The notes under the pieces: model-generated | What the model was told of the DNA's origin: nothing | Database searches by the model: none | What the model saw: the letters and a program-made list of their open reading frames with translations, nothing else | Translations under genes and position numbers: made by a program | Shown: in pieces, positions 46,342 to 59,103 of the stretch | Position numbering within the stretch: the first letter of the stretch is position 1 | Layout: the number at the start of each line of letters is the position of its first letter | Assembly: GCA_010909165.1 (NCBI GenBank) | Contig: MU008170.1 | Location: forward strand, 434,001 to 498,000 | DNA from: Anthoceros angustus | Taxonomy: Eukaryota; Streptophyta; Anthocerotopsida; Anthocerotales; Anthocerotaceae | Direction of reading: 5' to 3' | DNA: 64,000 bases

Positions 46342-47532
46342 TCAGACTTGGATGACAACCTTGCCATTCTGATCCATCTCCAGCTTTAACTCTCCGGACA
46401 CTTTCAGGGCAGTGTTTCCTGTAGCCAGCTTGTCGGCGACTCTCGGCTCAAGGCAGATGGTCTCCACCGGTGCATCCTCCTTCTTGCCTGCCTCGTTTTC
46501 TTCGTCTTCTTCACCCTCTATTCTCAAAGCAGACTGCCTCTCATTCCACCATCCCACTAGTCCTAGTCTGTGCAAAGCATCCTCAAGGTCTTGCACAAGA
46601 TCCACAGTACACACACAGTACACCCAGCGCTTAACTGTAAATAAGTTTAAAGGACATTTGTCAGGTTCCAAGCTTAGATGCACTAAAGCAACATAGTGAA
46701 CAGACTTGACTGACTTACAGCGATGGCTCACTAGACTCTCGTAGTAGATCTCGTGCAGCTCAATAGTAGCACCACTTTCAGCAAGCAGCGTTACAAACTT
46801 TTCCAGGCTGCAACAGATGAATATGACAGTGAGACAGAGAATAATGGTGACAGCGGAGCAAAGGCAAGCAGATAGCAGGATTGTAATGCTTCCAAGGAAC
46901 CGGGAAAAAACCTTTCAATCCCACGGAAACAGAAGAAGGGATCTTGAAATTCTACCGCCTCACTGAACAGCCCTAACGCCGCATTACATCGCTGCTTCTC
47001 CTCTCCGGATTTCAACATAGGACCTGGAATCAGTTCCTTCAACGTATACAGCAGGACCTCCACGTGGTCCCTCATCGCCACATCTACACAGCGTCCATCC
47101 AAATCAGCCCTGTTCACCACTCGCACTATGCTTCTGCTGGACCGAAACTCTCACCTTCAGAGGCAATGGGAGGAGGAGGCACGTAACCGGGAGGCTCCTC
47201 CTCTTCCTCGATGATATGCAGATCCCCAAGGTACGCATCAAAATAACTTCCTGCAGCGCACAATAATCTTGAGGCAAGATTTACAAGTCGAAAGTTTGTT
47301 CCAAACACCTCCAGGACTGGCCTTGCTTGCCTGCTTCAGAATCGGAGTCTGCTGTCCAGCTCTCTGCTCTGTCGCTAGCTCTCTCAAATTCAGAAGACCA
47401 AGCCAAACGGCTCTGCCTTCTCGCAGAAGCCCAAATTCGCACCTGGGTTGGATCATTTCGGAAGACGGATGCAGAGGTAAGTGTGTTGGGAGGATTGCAG
47501 AGCAGCCTGCTGCTGGTAGCGGAAAGGATCAT
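46342..47532 (-). CDS. Probable plastid NTF2-fold protein of unknown function
   Basis: The minus-strand ATG at 47532 opens a Ser/Arg-rich leader (MILSATSSRLLCNPPNTLTS) resembling a chloroplast transit peptide. Downstream pieces are LLCAAGSYFDAYLGDLHIIE, then PPGYVPPPPIASE, then an NTF2-like block: HVEVLLYTLKELIPG, GLFSEAVEFQDPFFCFRGIE, and after a clear 104-bp intron (46808-46911, phase 2) SLEKFVTLLAESGATIELHE and YVALVHLSLEPDKCP. It ends KVSGELKLEMDQNGKVVIQV at 46342. The FxDP-x-FRGIExxxKF pattern is what I expect of DUF2358/NTF2-like plastid proteins. Two joins upstream (near 47325 and 47130-47155) cannot be made with normal-length introns; single-base errors or lesions are likely there. 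Function is unknown. Confidence 0.6.
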
Positions 47533-47752
47533 TGCTTGTACTATGGAGAAAAGCTAGTTCCTCTTTCCGTTTATTGCAAATACCACCGACTGAATTACAT
47601 AGGTACAGGCACATAGAATACTCGGTGTCCTACGGATGTGAGCCACGATCACAATATACACGATCACAAAGCTGAACTCGACAAAGAATGGATAGATATG
47701 CTACAACTGCAGACGTTACGTGAGCTGCAGCAACAAGGCAATGTGGTTGGTG

Positions 47753-50700
47753 TCAGTATTTCAAGTCCCCAGAGAAGAAGTCGACCTCCTGTGGCCCGCT
47801 CTGGCTCTCAGGCCATCTCTTCTCGTAATCATTCAGGTAGTAGTTGTACTGGGGTTCGGAAGCTGGATCATAATCCCTTGGTGGGGACTGGTAATCCCAG
47901 TCATCACCACTTACAGTGGGCTGGATAGGAGATTGTCCCCTGACGGTGGTGGCGTCTCTGGATGCTGTCTGCCGGTCAGCTTCCAGAGCAGCTGCCCTCT
48001 GCTCTGCTTCCATCTCTTCCTGTGCCGTGGCCTCGTCAACTTCAGTGAACTCAAATTTAACACGCTCTGCCATGACACACATTTGACAGACTTGAGATCT
48101 CTGCAGCCTGGCTTCCAGCAGGCGCTGTTGCATCGTCGCCATCTCTGTCCCATGCTTTCTCTTAACCTTCTCCAACTCTCTCTGCAGAGCGTCCACATCC
48201 TGCTCTGCTAGCAATGAGGCATCCTGAAGTAGAAGACAACATAATTGATCAGACCCCAATCTGTAAAACAAAAACAGGCAATTGTCAGGTCAAACCAATG
48301 GCAGGAAACTGGTGCGTACTTGTGCTATGCAGACGGCTTCTTCTGCTTCCTTCAGGCGAACCAGGAGCTCCCCTGCAGCTTGGACTGCATCGGCAGTATC
48401 TCGGAGCTGAGCCCGCAGGCCTTCCATCTCCTCTCTCATTGCCTGCTTTTCCTCCTCATGGTCTGCCACCATAGCTGCAAATCTCAAGGATTGTGTTTCC
48501 AGCCATTTCGACTCCAATTGGGTCACGCCAGCTCGTTTGGCCATCTTCTTCACGTCCGCAGCTCCGTCCCGAATCTTCCGATGCTTCGCCAATATGGAGA
48601 TGTGCTTTTCCTGAAGCTCTGCGTATTGGTCCAGAAGGCGAGCATGCCCCTCCATGGCCATCTGCAGGGCCTCTCTGACTTCGTCTGAGCACCTCCTCTC
48701 ACATTCTAGCTCATGCGTTCTCATCTCTGCTTGACGTCTGTAGGAATCAGCCTCCAAACGCAGCTCTTCTAAAACGGCTATCCAGTCGTTCTCTCGTTCT
48801 TCCCATTCCTTCCTGGCCTCTTCCAAACTGTCGACATCTTTGAAAAAGCTGCTCTCTTGCCCAATGTTCTGTTCGGGTACAGTCTTTTTGTCGTCCTCTT
48901 CGAAGAGGTCTTCGGAGACAACCATGGCCAATACGTCAGACTTTGCACCATCAAACCGTTTAGGATCTCCACACAGAACCAATCCGTTGGGTTCCGCAAT
49001 CGAGCCTCGCAGAGACACGGATTGCCTCAGTGACATGGATTGCCGTAAAGATATCGATTGCAGCATCATAGACCGTCGGCGGCTATCAACTGGTCTTGGT
49101 GGACCAGACTCCAGGAAGGACTGGAGCTGCTTGCGCAGCTGCCTGATTTCCTTTTGCATATCCTCCTTCTCACCCAAGTCAAAAAAATCACGATACTCTC
49201 TGAGTTCCTCCAGAATTCTTTGCTGCTCAATAGTTGAAAGTGTGACTTCGGGGTGATTGTCATATTTGTCCAGCAAAATCTGCAACGCACAAAAGACAAC
49301 TGGCTTCAGCTTGAAGTGTCTACAGGCTTGGTTTGAGAGGAGTTTTGTGGGAGAGTGTAAGCACCTGATACTCATGATTTAATGATCTCCATTCCTGATC
49401 CGAAAAAGCATCAGATGGCAGGACCCCGTCCATAAGACTCTCCAGCCTAGCTATCTTGTCCTCCCGACTTTGCTGGAGGATCGCATTGCACTCTCGTTCA
49501 TGCTTATATTGCCGGACCTGCCAAGAAAGCGTCAAGAGAATGAGCCCAAGCTGCTGCACATGGAAAAACAGATACTCTGCGCAGTTGGTTTGAGCAGATG
49601 GCGTACCAGTCGGTTAAGTTGCTCGATCTCAGCAGCTTGCTTTCTAACTTTCTCTTCGGCCACAGTTTCCCTTCTTATTGATCCCGCCAGCACAGCTTCA
49701 ACAGCCTGAAGGGGGATAGTCAGTATCTGCCCCAATTGAAATGCCGGAGCAAGTTCCTGTAAATCAATACTAGAAGAGGTACCTTGTTCAGCGGGACCTG
49801 AGGTTTCTGCCCAGGAGTGGGTGACTCCTCTATGGCCACCATCTGCCATTGAGATGAATCAATCATCGACGAGGCTTGAAGATCTTCACTATCAGGCGCA
49901 GCCGGAGAAGTTTGAACGGAAGTATGGACCAACTCAGTGCTCACAGGTTCAGCTTTTGGAGAACCAGGAGCAGCAGGCTCAACACCTACAGCTCCGTCAG
50001 CAAGCTCTGAAACCTCTGGAGCTGCAATAAACTCCTTCACAGGGGCTGTCTGTACACCCACGTCCACCATGACTGGTTTTTTCACTCTCATCTCCTGCCC
50101 TTGGAAAGAAAAGCTGACAGCACAAGACCGCCTGAGTGCAGAAGATGTATTCTTCCTCTCCAGAATCTCTGCTCCCCGGTGAAGACTTGCAGCAAGCCGT
50201 TCTGTGGGAGAAAGAGACGGCCAAAGTCTATCCATTGGTGACAATGGACTCTTCTGCACTTGAAGAGACCTCTGGAGCAAACTCGGACTCTTGCTTGCTG
50301 ACCTTTTCTTCTTAGACGAACCATCACTATCAAAGTCCTTGGGCAAGGGTGAAGCCTCATCCACAGCCGACAGCACACCATCACTATCCAGCCCTCCTGC
50401 ACACCAGCTCTGAAGGCTATTATCCTCAGCAAGTGACTGAAGACCAGCCTTTGACTTAAGGTGGGGAGACGCAGGAATGGTGGGGGAGATGAGGCTTAAA
50501 GGAGACTTCAAACTAGGCCGAGTTTGAGGGCTAAAGACAGTTCCAGGTCCCCCAAGATAGGAAGGCTCTTTAGAGAACTTCGGAGAATCACTCTGCATCG
50601 GCATCGGAAATGGTGACACCAGTTCTGGGGCAAATGTTGCCTCTTGGAACTCTTCGGGAACCGTGGATGGCAGTTCAGCAGAGTCATGTGACTCCACAAC

Positions 50701-53700
50701 CTCAGCGGTCTGTATGGCACAATCCTTATCCGGTGCTTCATTTTCCCTGCCCACCTTCCCACAATTTGCCGTCTCCCACCTCGTGAACACTGGTGAGTCA
50801 GTCTGCATGGGTGATCCCAATCTCCGGCTTTCAACAGATTCCTGGACATTGGGGCTGCCATAAATTGAGTGCTTCCTTGAGCAGCTGACGCTAGACATGA
50901 GACCAGTGTAGGAGTCGAATACACTGACACAATCATAATAGGCCTGACTCTCGTCGACTTTGCACCCCCGGCTTCTTCCTTGCAAGCCATGCTCTTCCAC
51001 CTCGTTGGCTTCCAATAGCTCCGGAATATCAGACACAGACACCGTCTCCTCAGGGATCTCTATCCCCTGCTCATCGCCGCCCTGCAAAACGACCTTATTA
51101 CCAAATGCATCGTCGGGTGGGGACTCAGTAGGCTGAGACGTCTCCACCGCAACTGTCGCCAGAGAAGACACTTCCTGCACGGCGGGAAGCAATTTATCCT
51201 CAGTGCTGCTCACTGATGAAACTCGATCGCCAACAGGGACAGCAGTCTTTCCAGAGAATTCCACGTCTAACTGGGACTCAACTGCCTGCAACATCTCCAC
51301 TGGAAACGACGAGAGAACGGCACCATCAGTAACCGTCCCAGGGGGAGCATCTACATTCCCGGACGCTGCTGTGAATCCATCACTGTCGCTCGCGACTGAC
51401 GGTGTACGTTCACACGAACCAAGTTCCTGTGGTTCCTCTGAGTCAGACGCCACAATGCTCTCCACTGCACCTGCGTCTTCATCGACAACGATACCAACAA
51501 CAACAACGGGACTTGCGTCCACATCCTCGACAAAAAAAGATCCGATTGAGGAGTCTGGAATTCCTGTACGCAAGTCATTGTCACCCTCCGTGCCAAGTTG
51601 GCACACATCGTCATCCAATTGCACTTCATTTGCTTGATCGAACTGCAAAGAAACCGCCACAAGTTGGGTAGCGACAGAGTCTGTTTTCCTGCCTGGCGCA
51701 TGAAGTCTGCTCTCAGCAACTTGAATCTTGTCAGTCAGTTCTACACCAGCATCCACATCCTCAACTAGGAACGAAGATGAAGCCGAGTCCGAGACTTCGC
51801 ACTCGGACACGACGGCGGAAGCCACACCTCCGAGAAATACTTCACAGCGGTTAGCCAAGTGATCTGATATGCCGGCCCTGGCCAAAGTTGTTTCCACTTC
51901 GCTACAATTACCTGCGACCTCAGTGAAGTTTCCAGAAACCGATGGCGTAAAGGTCACTGGAGGACTGCAAACACTCGCTGTGACTAACAATGCAGCACAA
52001 TCACCATGCTCCAGCTCCGCTAAGTCCTTGGCTCGGCCTACGCTGTCTGAGAGGTCCTTGAAATCTGCAGTGACCCCGACTAGAGCTGAGGATTGCTGTT
52101 CAGCTGGCAATTCAAATCCCTCGACCACAACTTCGGGAATCTCCAGTTCAGATGCAGAGTACGACCCGGCAACTCTGTCAACAAGAGCTCTTCTCTGTTC
52201 ATACGGAGAGTCCGACCCAAAATCAGTGACGGGACAAACTTGCGAAATCTTCAGTTCAGGTGGAGACTGCGATCCAGCAGCTCTGGAGCTCTCCTGTTCA
52301 CCGTGAGACGGCGACCCAGCACCTCTGTCAACCACAAGTTGGGAGATCTCTTGTTCACAAGGTGAAGAGTACGACCCAGCATCTCTGTCGACCACAGCTT
52401 CAAAGCTTTCCTGATCGAGTGAAGAGTACGGCCCAGCATCTCTGTCGACCACAGCTTCGGAGCTTTCCTGTTCAGATGAAGTCGGCGACCCTGTAGTTCT
52501 GTCCGCCACAGCTCCGACGACAGCAACAATTCGAGGACTCCCTACCCCATTTGCTGAGGTCTGGTCTCCCACACTGCAACTTTCTCTAACCTGAGTAGAC
52601 AACATTATCACGGTGTGAGACTCAGCGTCCTTCAAAAATTTGGAGTCAGCATCTGTATCAGCAACGTCTTGAAGGACAAGAGAAGTCTCGGGTCCACTTG
52701 CTGCGACTTCATCACATGCTTTGGTCGAAGCAGGCGGCGATGTCACTTCCCAATCGCCACTATCCTGCAGAGTTTGGACCAATGATGCAGTGCTCTCTGT
52801 CCGGAGGTCTAAGGGTCCCACAGATATTCGATGGTTGGGAAACACAAAATCAGAAGGATCCGTTGAAAACCTCCCATAATCACAGACCAGGTCTTCGAGA
52901 TCATCATTGTCACCCATGTGGTCCAATACAGGAATCCTTCGCATAGCCTGTTCGCGTGCTGATCCGAAAAGCACATCCTGGTTATCTGCTTCAGATCTCG
53001 ATGTCTGGTGGACTGATGAGCCAGACATATTCTGGTCGAAACTTGTATACAGTACAGGCCCCCCGACTGGTGAAGCTGACGGCGAATAGCTGTCAGGCTT
53101 TGCTTGCATTGTCTCCTCGACAAGTGACAGATCCTGGCTGAGAAAGCTAGCTACCGCTTTCTCCTCGACTGGTGAACCTGATAGCAGATCCTGGCAGACA
53201 GCAGGTGCTTGCACTTTCTCCTCGAATGGTGACCTTGACAGCACATACTGGCTGCAAGTGCTTGCTTGCGGGCTCTCCTCGACAAGTGAATCCGAAAGCA
53301 CATATTGGCCAACCGGTGACCCAGACAAGACATCCTTGATGTCAAGTGCTGTATGCACTGTTTTCTCAGGTGAAGACCCTGCAAAATCATCCTGGCTGTC
53401 AATCTTAGTTTCCACGATTTTCCCGACTCGTGATCCACAAAAGGCACATGCATGTACTGTCTCGCCCGCTGGTCTATCTGAGAACACATCCTGGCCAACG
53501 GATTTTAAAGCCAAATCCTGGGTGTCAGCGTGAGTCCGCAGATCCTGTTCTTCGCAGCAAGAGAACTGCATCGCCACTGCACAACTGACAGGAACCTTCT
53601 GGCCAGAAAATGCCACCTCATCTACGTCGGGCCCGCGGACAGTATTTTCCTCGATAGCAGCCTCTTCTTGGAGGTCTCCTAAAACAGTCTCCTCAAGCAT

Positions 53701-56700
53701 TACACCTGAAAGAGCTTCTTTAGCAGGCTCCTTCTCGGAGGAAAATGACAAGTCGTCTGAGTCGGCCTTGGTGACAATATTCACCTCGATAGCAGCCCCT
53801 TCTTGGAGATCTCCTGAAACAGTGTCTTCCAGAATTACACCTGAAAGAGCGTTCTTTGCAGGCTCCTTCTCGATGGAAAATGACAAGTCATCTGAGTCGG
53901 CCCTGGTGACAGTGTTGACCTCGATAACCGCCTCTTCTTGGAGCCCTCCTGAAACAGTGCCCTCCAGAAATACACCCGAAGAATCTTCCTTTGCAGCGTT
54001 CTTCACCTGTAAATAGGCCCTGGTGACAGTCTTCGCCTCGACAGCAGCCTCTGCTTGCAAGTCTCCCTTCACGGCTCCCTCAAGCATTATGCCGGAAGAA
54101 ACTTCCTTTGCAATCTCCTTCTCGGTGGAACATTCGTGTAAATCGGTCCTGGTGACAGTCTGCACCTCGATAGCAGCCTCTTCGGCGTCTCCTGGAACAG
54201 CCTCCTCCAGCATTAGACTTGATGCGACCTCCTTCATATACACCTTGGAGGAACATGCCACCTCGTCTGAATTCGGCCTGGTGAGAGTCTTCACTCCTAT
54301 GGGAGCCCCTGCGAAAAGCTGGCCAGACACACCTCCTACCAGAATAATACCTGAAGAAATTTCCTTCGCGGACAATTCTGCTGTGATAGAGCTATATTGA
54401 GTACTTTCAGCTAGAGCAGAGGTCTTTTCCGGTGACAATATCATGTCTTCGCTGCTGCTGGAACAAGTGCTCTTCCCAGAGAGCAGTTCTTCGTCGGTTG
54501 TTTGAACACAGGAATCTACTTTCTCGCCGTCAAGGCAATCCTCCTCGATCTCCATCTCTTCGTCGGAATCTGAATTGCCAAGGTCTGCTTTTGGAAACGC
54601 CATTGGGTGGCTTAAACTTAACCGCAACAAGTTGTAGCTCCGCCGTGCATTCCAGCCACTAGAGTATCCCCCAGTAGGTGAATTTTGAGGCATGTTCGAC
54701 TTCATCCTCATTAGCTCCTCCTGCCCACCAATAAACATGTTCAGCGACAGACTCTTCATAGAAATCTTCGGAGTGAATCTTACAGCTAATACTCACCTTC
54801 AGTTGCCGGATCTGTTCACGTAAGAGGTTAACATCGTTCGCAGTCTCCTCGTTGACGATGGCTTTGTTCTGTATTGCCTTTGCCCTCTTTGCAAATCGAA
54901 GTGTACTTAAGGTTTCACTTCTGCAGCTGACGAACAACTTCAGATGGTAAGCAACTCCATCATTTCGCAGACAAAGAGCACGGTCATTAGAAGGGACAGC
55001 ATAACTACCTGCTAGCTGTAGATATCGCACAAACCATAGCTAACTTAGCGTTTCCTCCCAGAGATTCCTGAAGCAAAAAAGTGAGACGGGAGTCTCGATA
55101 AGGGATGTGCCTTTGCTTGCCACTCTGAGCAACTTCAGCAAGAATGTTGATAACGTTCCTGCCAGGAGACAATTGGTTTCAGACCAGCACGCTATTCAAG
55201 GCTTGAATGCGTATCGGAAGCACAAGAATGCAGGTGGTGCATACCCAAGTTGGGACAAGGAGCGATTGATATTGCCAGCCTCCTTCAGACGGTCTCCTGC
55301 AGCACCCGTCTGCTTTTGACGTTCAGATCCAGCAAGGTCTACAAGATTCATCCTGCTTGTCCTTATGCTGCTTACGCCTTGTGCCAAGCTCTGAGCTCCA
55401 ACGTGACACAAACTAGTCAGGACATGAACCGAATGGAGAAGCGATGAGGTGAAATTGATAAAACACATACCTTGAACCGAGACTCAATCACACATGTGAA
55501 GACGCTGTGAGACCTTGAACTTTCACTGTTCATCATCGTAGATCCGACTCTTCTGTTCGCCAGTCCCTGAAGATGATGCATACATCTTGTGAATCAGCAG
55601 GACACCGTTGAGGCAACATTCCAGGAGGAAGCCATGGCAGAAGGTAATGATTGACCACCTTTAGAAGCAGTTGAGTTATGTCATCGACGCAGGATACGTA
55701 CTCCTCGGTCAAATTCTCCACATATAGTCCAGTCTTAACGTCCTCTCTGATCTGCACATCAGCAAAACTACCTTCAGTACTAGAAGTTCATCGAAGCCTC
55801 AACCGTAACAGTACACGTGTGTCACGTACCTGCAAATTCTTTTGCGAGGGCTCCAACAAATCGGTGATCTGTTCGTTGTAAATCTGACGTTAAAAACAAG
55901 CAGAAGGTTAGCAAAATGCTAAGATTTGCGATGATGCAGTTAAAGCTGCAAAGATGGCGACGAGCCTTTCATTATACCTCAAGAAACGAGCATCTGCATT
56001 GATACCGCAGCTGATCGTTCACATTCTTCAGCTCCTCCTGATCAATGCAAACTCAAGGTCTCAAACAACTTGGCATCATCGGCTACAGTGAAGTCCTCAA
56101 AACAGCTGAGATCCAAGATAACGATGAGAACAGCCTGGCACTGCACCTGTTGCATCCTGCTGAAGAGCTGGTCGAAAAGCCGTGGTGCTATACCCCTGTT
56201 TTCGTTTGGGGTTGGGTTGTTGCTGGAGGGGTCGTCTGTCGGTCCCCACATTGTATAGGTCTTCCCACTTCCGGTCTGTCGAGACAAAAAGATCCCACTA
56301 GTCAGTTTTACTGAAGCCGCTCCTTCAAATACTTCGACTGAGGATTGCATAGAATCGACCTGTCCATATGCGAAAATGGAGCTATTGAAGCCGGCAATGC
56401 AGTTCTCCACCATTGGAAGGCCCACCATTTGAAAAAGCGCTGACTGCACATCCCGACGAGAACTCCCACCCCTGAGTGACACCCCTTGAACCGTAACATG
56501 CCATAACCATGGGTACAACAATCTAAACCTACCTGGTTGGCTTCAGGTCCCGCAACGGCATCAAAGGTGAAAGTTTGATTAGCTAAGGAGATGGTTTGAG
56601 AGGAAAAATTGAAGGCCTCAATTTCTTCCTCCTGCTCTTCTCGGGAATTCAGGGGTCTCACCCTCACAACCACCTGCAAAAAAAGGACAGCCTAAGCATC

Positions 56701-57256
56701 CAAGCCAGATTCAAATCCTGTCAAAACCTACAAAAGTGAGCAAACAGAATACACTGAAAGAGATGCAAACCTTGACTCCAGTATCAGACGCGCTGCTTTC
56801 CATCACCGGCAAAGAAGCAGGAAATGCCGCGATCTGGTTCGATCCGGCCTCCGAAGTCCCTGCACCCTGCACGTCCCAGCTGAGCTTTCTTTTAGGGCCC
56901 GATTCCACCAAGGGGCCAGCACCCGGGTGAGCCCCTGCCTGGCCGGGAGACGGCCTGGCGGACGGCGGCTTGGGAGGAAGGGCCGGGCTGCCGCCGGGAT
57001 GCCCATTCCCCTGCGCCTTCTTGGAAGCCGACTTGAGGAGCGCAGGCGAGGCCGGCTCCAGAATGTTTCCCCGCACCAGGTTCACATTCTCCGGAGGCTG
57101 ATTCTCCCCGTACTGGCGGCCCTTCCTGGTGGGAGTTGTGGCCGCTGCTGCGCTCTTCTGCCGGAACGGGCCTGCCGAGAAAGGCTCCCTCTCCCTGTGT
57201 GGAGTATCGGCCGGGGAGGGAGCGGGCCGCCCGGCGCGGGGACGATGGGGCGGCAT
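47753..57256 (-). CDS. KIN12: Kinesin-12 (phragmoplast-orienting kinesin type), 16 exons, about 2,727 residues
   Basis: Plus-end microtubule motor of the plant KIN-12 family, which acts at the preprophase-band site and phragmoplast to orient cell division. Exons (minus strand, 5' to 3'): 57256-56771, 56673-56533, 56443-56360, 56275-56147, 56037-55978, 55883-55830, 55751-55659, 55566-55471, 55390-55245, 55158-55009, 54920-54797, 54720-49783, 49705-49607, 49517-49365, 49279-48320, 48223-47753. Motor signatures: [31 protein letters not shown] (P-loop across an intron), [33 protein letters not shown] (switch I), [20 protein letters not shown] (switch II), [28 protein letters not shown]. The neck and post-motor signature [17 protein letters not shown] with [12 protein letters not shown] is typical of KIN-12. 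The N-terminal 160 residues are Pro-rich and disordered. Exon 12 (1,646 codons) is acidic and repeat-rich rather than coiled coil, but ends with the family block [20 protein letters not shown]. Exons 13-16 are coiled coil. All introns are 76-109 bp. Confidence 0.95.
53587..54360 (-). repeat. Six degenerate 43-residue repeats in KIN-12 exon 12
   Basis: Units follow the pattern [20 protein letters not shown], then [14 protein letters not shown] and [11 protein letters not shown]. Units four and five are the most alike at DNA level. Spacing varies from about 39 to 46 residues. Later in the same exon are two further families: [14 protein letters not shown] type (about 53100-53500) and [16 protein letters not shown] type (about 52150-52500). 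Confidence 0.85.
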
Positions 57257-59103
57257 CTCAGAGCGTCTCGCCGGCCTACCCGCGCCTGCTGCTGCTGCTG
57301 CCGCAGCGCAGGAACAGGAAGAGGGACAGGGCTGCAGTGGAGGCGGCCAGAGGGTGCATCCAGAGGGTTGAGCGCTCCGCAATGCCGCACCGCATTTGCA
57401 GCAGACCGAATGGGAGGAGGAAAATCCTGGACGAAGGACTCCGAAGACAGTACTACCTCAGACAGCAGCAGACGCAGAAGGCGTGGTGAAGGACACGAGA
57501 AGGAGGCGGGTGAATGAGAGCTTGAAGCAGGGAGACAGCCATCAAATTCCGCTGGCGTGCGCTGCCACAGCAACAGCAGAAAGAGCCGTTGGACATTCGG
57601 GGGTTTGAATGCAGAAGAACGCGCGTCTTTTTCCGCTTTTTTTCTCTTTCGTTTCTTTCAATATTCATGCTAACGGACTCCAACACTCTACATCAGACCT
57701 AGCTGATCCCGATCCATGTCGGAAGTCCCCACATATTAGCGTTCTAAGCGAACTCTTTGAAATATATTTTATCAATATGAAAATGTGTATCTTAGTATGG
57801 TGTATAAATCATGCAAAACTAATCTTCCACCCTGGTACGAAAGCAATTCTTCTAATATCACGATCCGAATTATAATTTATAGAAGAGTAACATATATAAG
57901 GTATAAAGTTTAGATAAAATAAATAGTGTATCCATTGCCCTCCAATGGGCACTCTTTCAAGGGCAATCCTTCGCACGGCAACAACATCAACTGATGTATC
58001 TTCCTCTACCTAGTAGTTTGTAGGCTCTTCATTCTTCCTGCATATGCACATGACATTGTCGGCACAGTAGGTGACTATAGGGATGGAGCTTAGTTACTCT
58101 TTCTACCACAACCCTTACAGCTCCTTCACAAGGGCGATCCTTCGTATCGCAACAATATTAGGTGATGCATCCTCCTCTACCTAGTAGTTTGTAAGCCCTT
58201 GTTTGTACATATGACATTGTCGGTGCAGTAAGTGACTATAGAGGTGCAATTTAGTTGCTCTTTTTTACTGTGACTTTTAGAGATCTCCCTTGGATGTCTT
58301 CCGTTGGAAAGGCTCTCCCCATCATTTCCTTCGCACGGCAACAACATCAATTGATGTATCCACCTCTACCTAGTAGTTTGTAGGCTCTTCATTCTTCTTG
58401 CATATGCACATGACATTGTCGACAAAGTAGGTGACTACGGAGATTAGCTACTCTTTTCTACAACGACCCTTGCAGCTCCATCACAAGGGCGATCTTCGTA
58501 TCGCAACAATATTAGGTGATGCATCCTCCTCTACCTAGTAGTTTGTAAGCCCTTGTTTGTACATATGATATTGTCGGCGCAGTAAGTGACTATAGGGATG
58601 CAGTTTAGTTGCTCTTTTTAACTGTGACTTTCACAGATCTCCCTTGGATGTCTTCCGCTGGAAAGGCTCTCCCTATCATTTCTTCCTTCAAAAATCAATA
58701 ATGAATACATAAGACTATTTCGTACTTCTCATGAAAATTTGTTATAAGCGATGACTTTATAATTAAAATTTTTCATAGAAAAATTATAAAATTAATTATA
58801 ACATAAACTAGAGGATTTCTTACGCTGAAAAGGCTCTCGCCAATGTTTCTTCCTGAAAAAATAAATCACAAATACATAAGAATAGTTTGTACTTCTCGTG
58901 AAGCTTTGTTATAAGGGATGCTTTTTTTAATTAATTATATAAAACTTTAAATTTAGTTATAATATAAACTAGATATGTAATCGAGTTTTCAAGTATTTAG
59001 AATCGAGAAAAGTGCTTTTAGAAGTCTATATATGTATGCCATAGGCCTAGTATATTTACATCTCTTTGCATTGATCATATCCTATCCCTTACCTATTCAA
59101 AAT
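57257..59103. other. KIN-12 5' flank passing into AT-rich repeats
   Basis: The first roughly 350 bases are GC-rich and likely hold the kinesin leader and promoter on the minus strand. Composition switches to AT-rich near 57600. The tandem repeat at 57966-58690 is annotated separately. 58700-59103 is AT-rich with no gene; it includes the promoter of the STIG1-like gene (TATATATG near 59027). Confidence 0.5.
57966..58690. repeat. 360-bp tandem duplication with internal half-repeats
   Basis: CCTTCGCACGGCAACAACAT occurs at about 57968 and 58328. Within each 360-bp unit the word CCTCTACCTAGTAGTTTGTA occurs twice, about 185 bp apart, each time followed by CATATGACATTGTCGG-type sequence, so the unit is itself an old duplication (two-by-two higher-order structure). 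Confidence 0.85.

Noticed and set aside
47327-47557. Plus-strand frame with protein-like sequence (SNSEDQAKRLCLLAEAQIRT)
   Set aside because: It is antisense to the transit-peptide exon of the minus-strand NTF2-fold gene, which has an ATG and continues into conserved sequence.
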